The notes beneath the pieces are model-generated. The model made no database searches. It was not told where the DNA came from and saw only the letters and a list, made by a program, of their open reading frames with translations. Below, piece by piece: positions 62,712 through 64,000 of a stretch of DNA of 64,000 bases (its first letter is position 1; the number at the start of each line of letters is the position of its first letter). Where the stretch lies: the NCBI GenBank assembly GCA_964017155.1, contig OZ024862.1, positions 37,735,675 through 37,799,674 of the forward strand, written 5' to 3'. The DNA is from Oasisia sp. SBJ-2009 (taxonomy: Eukaryota > Annelida > Polychaeta > Sabellida > Siboglinidae). The translations under genes and the position numbers were made by a program.

Positions 62712-63289
62712 AAGGCATTATATAAATTTCTTTTGTTGCATATACATGAAGTATACTATTATATTATGTAACATTTGAGTGTGTTTAAAAAATACATAAA
62801 AATATCTATATGTTTAAAATGTTATATTAAACACGGCATGCCCGCAGATTCCGCGGAATTTTCAGATTTAATGAGCTAAACATTTTACCAACTATTCCCA
62901 GCATCCAAAAGCGCGGCAACAATATGTATGTTTCAAAAAGCCCAATGGCATTGCATAAAGTGTGGAATTTCTAATTCATTTGTTGTTGTTGTTGCTTGGT
63001 GGGTATGACTATAAATATAAGGATATAATATTACACACTGTTAGAAATGTTAGTGGGCTTTTTGAAACATGCATATTTTTGCCGCGCTTTTACGGATGCT
63101 GGGGTGTGACGTCATAGTTGGTAAAACGCTTAGTTAATTAAATCTGAAAATTCCGCGGGATCTGCGGGCATGCCGTGTTTAATATAACATTTTAAACATA
63201 TAGATATTTTTATGTATTTTTAAACACTCAAATATTACATAAAATAGTATACTTCATGTATATGCAACAACACATTTATATAGTGCCTT
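62712..63289. mobile_element. foldback element with about 235-bp inverted arms
   Basis: The left arm (62712-62945) and right arm (63053-63289) are inverted copies, about 90% or more identical by eye. Shared landmarks are AAGGCA, GTTGCATATACATGAAGTAT, ACACGGCATGCCCGCAGAT, CCGCGGAATTTTCAGATTTA and CATGTTTCAAAAAGCCCA. About 107 bp of spacer separates them. It lies in the presumed first intron of the + strand membrane-protein gene. No coding capacity. Confidence 0.85.
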
Positions 63290-64000
63290 TAACATTAAGG
63301 GTTACAACTTACAGTTCAGTTTGACTTCTCTTGACTTGAAAAGTCTTTAATATGCTTTCTTCGAATCGTATTTGCATAGCCATAGGCCATGGCATAGGCT
63401 AATGCATAGGCATAGCCACGGCCATGTCTTTTCTGTGACCGTATCTAACTAAAATGTTTTTTATATGTCACATCCACAGTCGTGTGTCAAAGACAACTTA
63501 TTTTTACATCGTCATCGCCACCGATAGCAAAACGATATATTCAACATTGGACTGTAGCTACCGTTAATACATTTAACGTTAATCCACAGTCATGATTATG
63601 ATAGGTAAATTTTTATAATAAATGATCTGACTTACCTGGAGATTGACCGGGTTTGTTTGTTTGATGTTCTTGCTGGTGTACCGTTTGAATGCGCATATTT
63701 GGCCAATTGCGAAACAGTCAGACAACTTTGTTTAGGCCAGCGGTATAGCAGGTCTAATAGTCGCGTCCTTTCGTCCCGCGAATAGGCCGTGACGTTTAAT
63801 ATCTTACCTTACCTTAGGATGGTTCTGATCGTAGGATTGTGTATTCCTCTGTGATCAGCTCTTCGTTTTCATTATCTATTAATATTAAATCGCGAGTTCC
63901 GGTTCTATTGTTAGTAATTCTTAATGGTGCTTCGAAGTCATATACAATATCCTGGTTATACCAAAATTTGTCTTGTTTTGTCTAGTCTTGTTTTAAATGA
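63290..64000. other. presumed intron, nothing recognised
   Basis: No further exon of the + strand gene is evident before the window ends. A short CATAGGC repeat lies at about 63375-63420. Confidence 0.4.

Overview
This is an animal (metazoan) nuclear window. Exons are short, have canonical GT/AG borders and sit in an AT-rich background full of microsatellites, minisatellites, SINEs and MITE-like elements. A homeodomain-less Pax gene and an invertebrate-type RUN/Rubicon-homology gene suggest a protostome, most likely a lophotrochozoan such as a mollusc or relative. That assignment is inference; no species marker is visible.

Layout: (1) 1-23.6 kb holds no gene I can support. It contains three tRNA-derived SINE copies, a 1.7 kb minisatellite of 32-bp units, several (TA)n/(GT)n tracts and a few CpG-rich blocks (about 5.8-6.45, 12.2-12.8, 17.0-17.5, 18.0-18.4 and 21.9-22.1 kb) that could be promoters, 5' exons or enhancers of the gene to the right. 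(2) 23.6-33.3 kb, + strand: a five-coding-exon Pax gene predicting 821 residues, with a complete paired domain, no homeodomain, CtBP-type DLS motifs and a conserved-looking C-terminal block. All splice phases agree. (3) About 33.3-37.5 kb: probable Pax 3' UTR and a short convergent intergenic region. (4) 37.5-56.6 kb, - strand: sixteen in-phase exons of a PLEKHM1-like autophagy/endolysosome adaptor, with a RUN domain, a long disordered exon, an LIR-like motif and a Rubicon-homology zinc domain, but no PH domain found. Its start-codon exon was not identified. (5) 56.6-62 kb: transposon-rich 5' region of that gene. (6) 61.7-62.4 kb: a promoter-like block with two NRF1-type palindromes and a CLEAR-like E-box, probably bidirectional. 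It serves a second + strand gene whose first exon (62373-62573) encodes a type II membrane anchor and runs off the window.

The most unusual signals are in the PLEKHM1-like gene. One intron carries about 32 tandem 60-bp copies of the splice acceptor and 5' end of the following exon. Another carries about 98 tandem 16-bp units that each look like a 5' splice site on the transcribed strand. A 594-bp MITE inserted so that its 10-bp target duplication covers an authentic splice donor, leaving two identical donors. The same MITE family has a 98-bp miniature copy in the promoter block.
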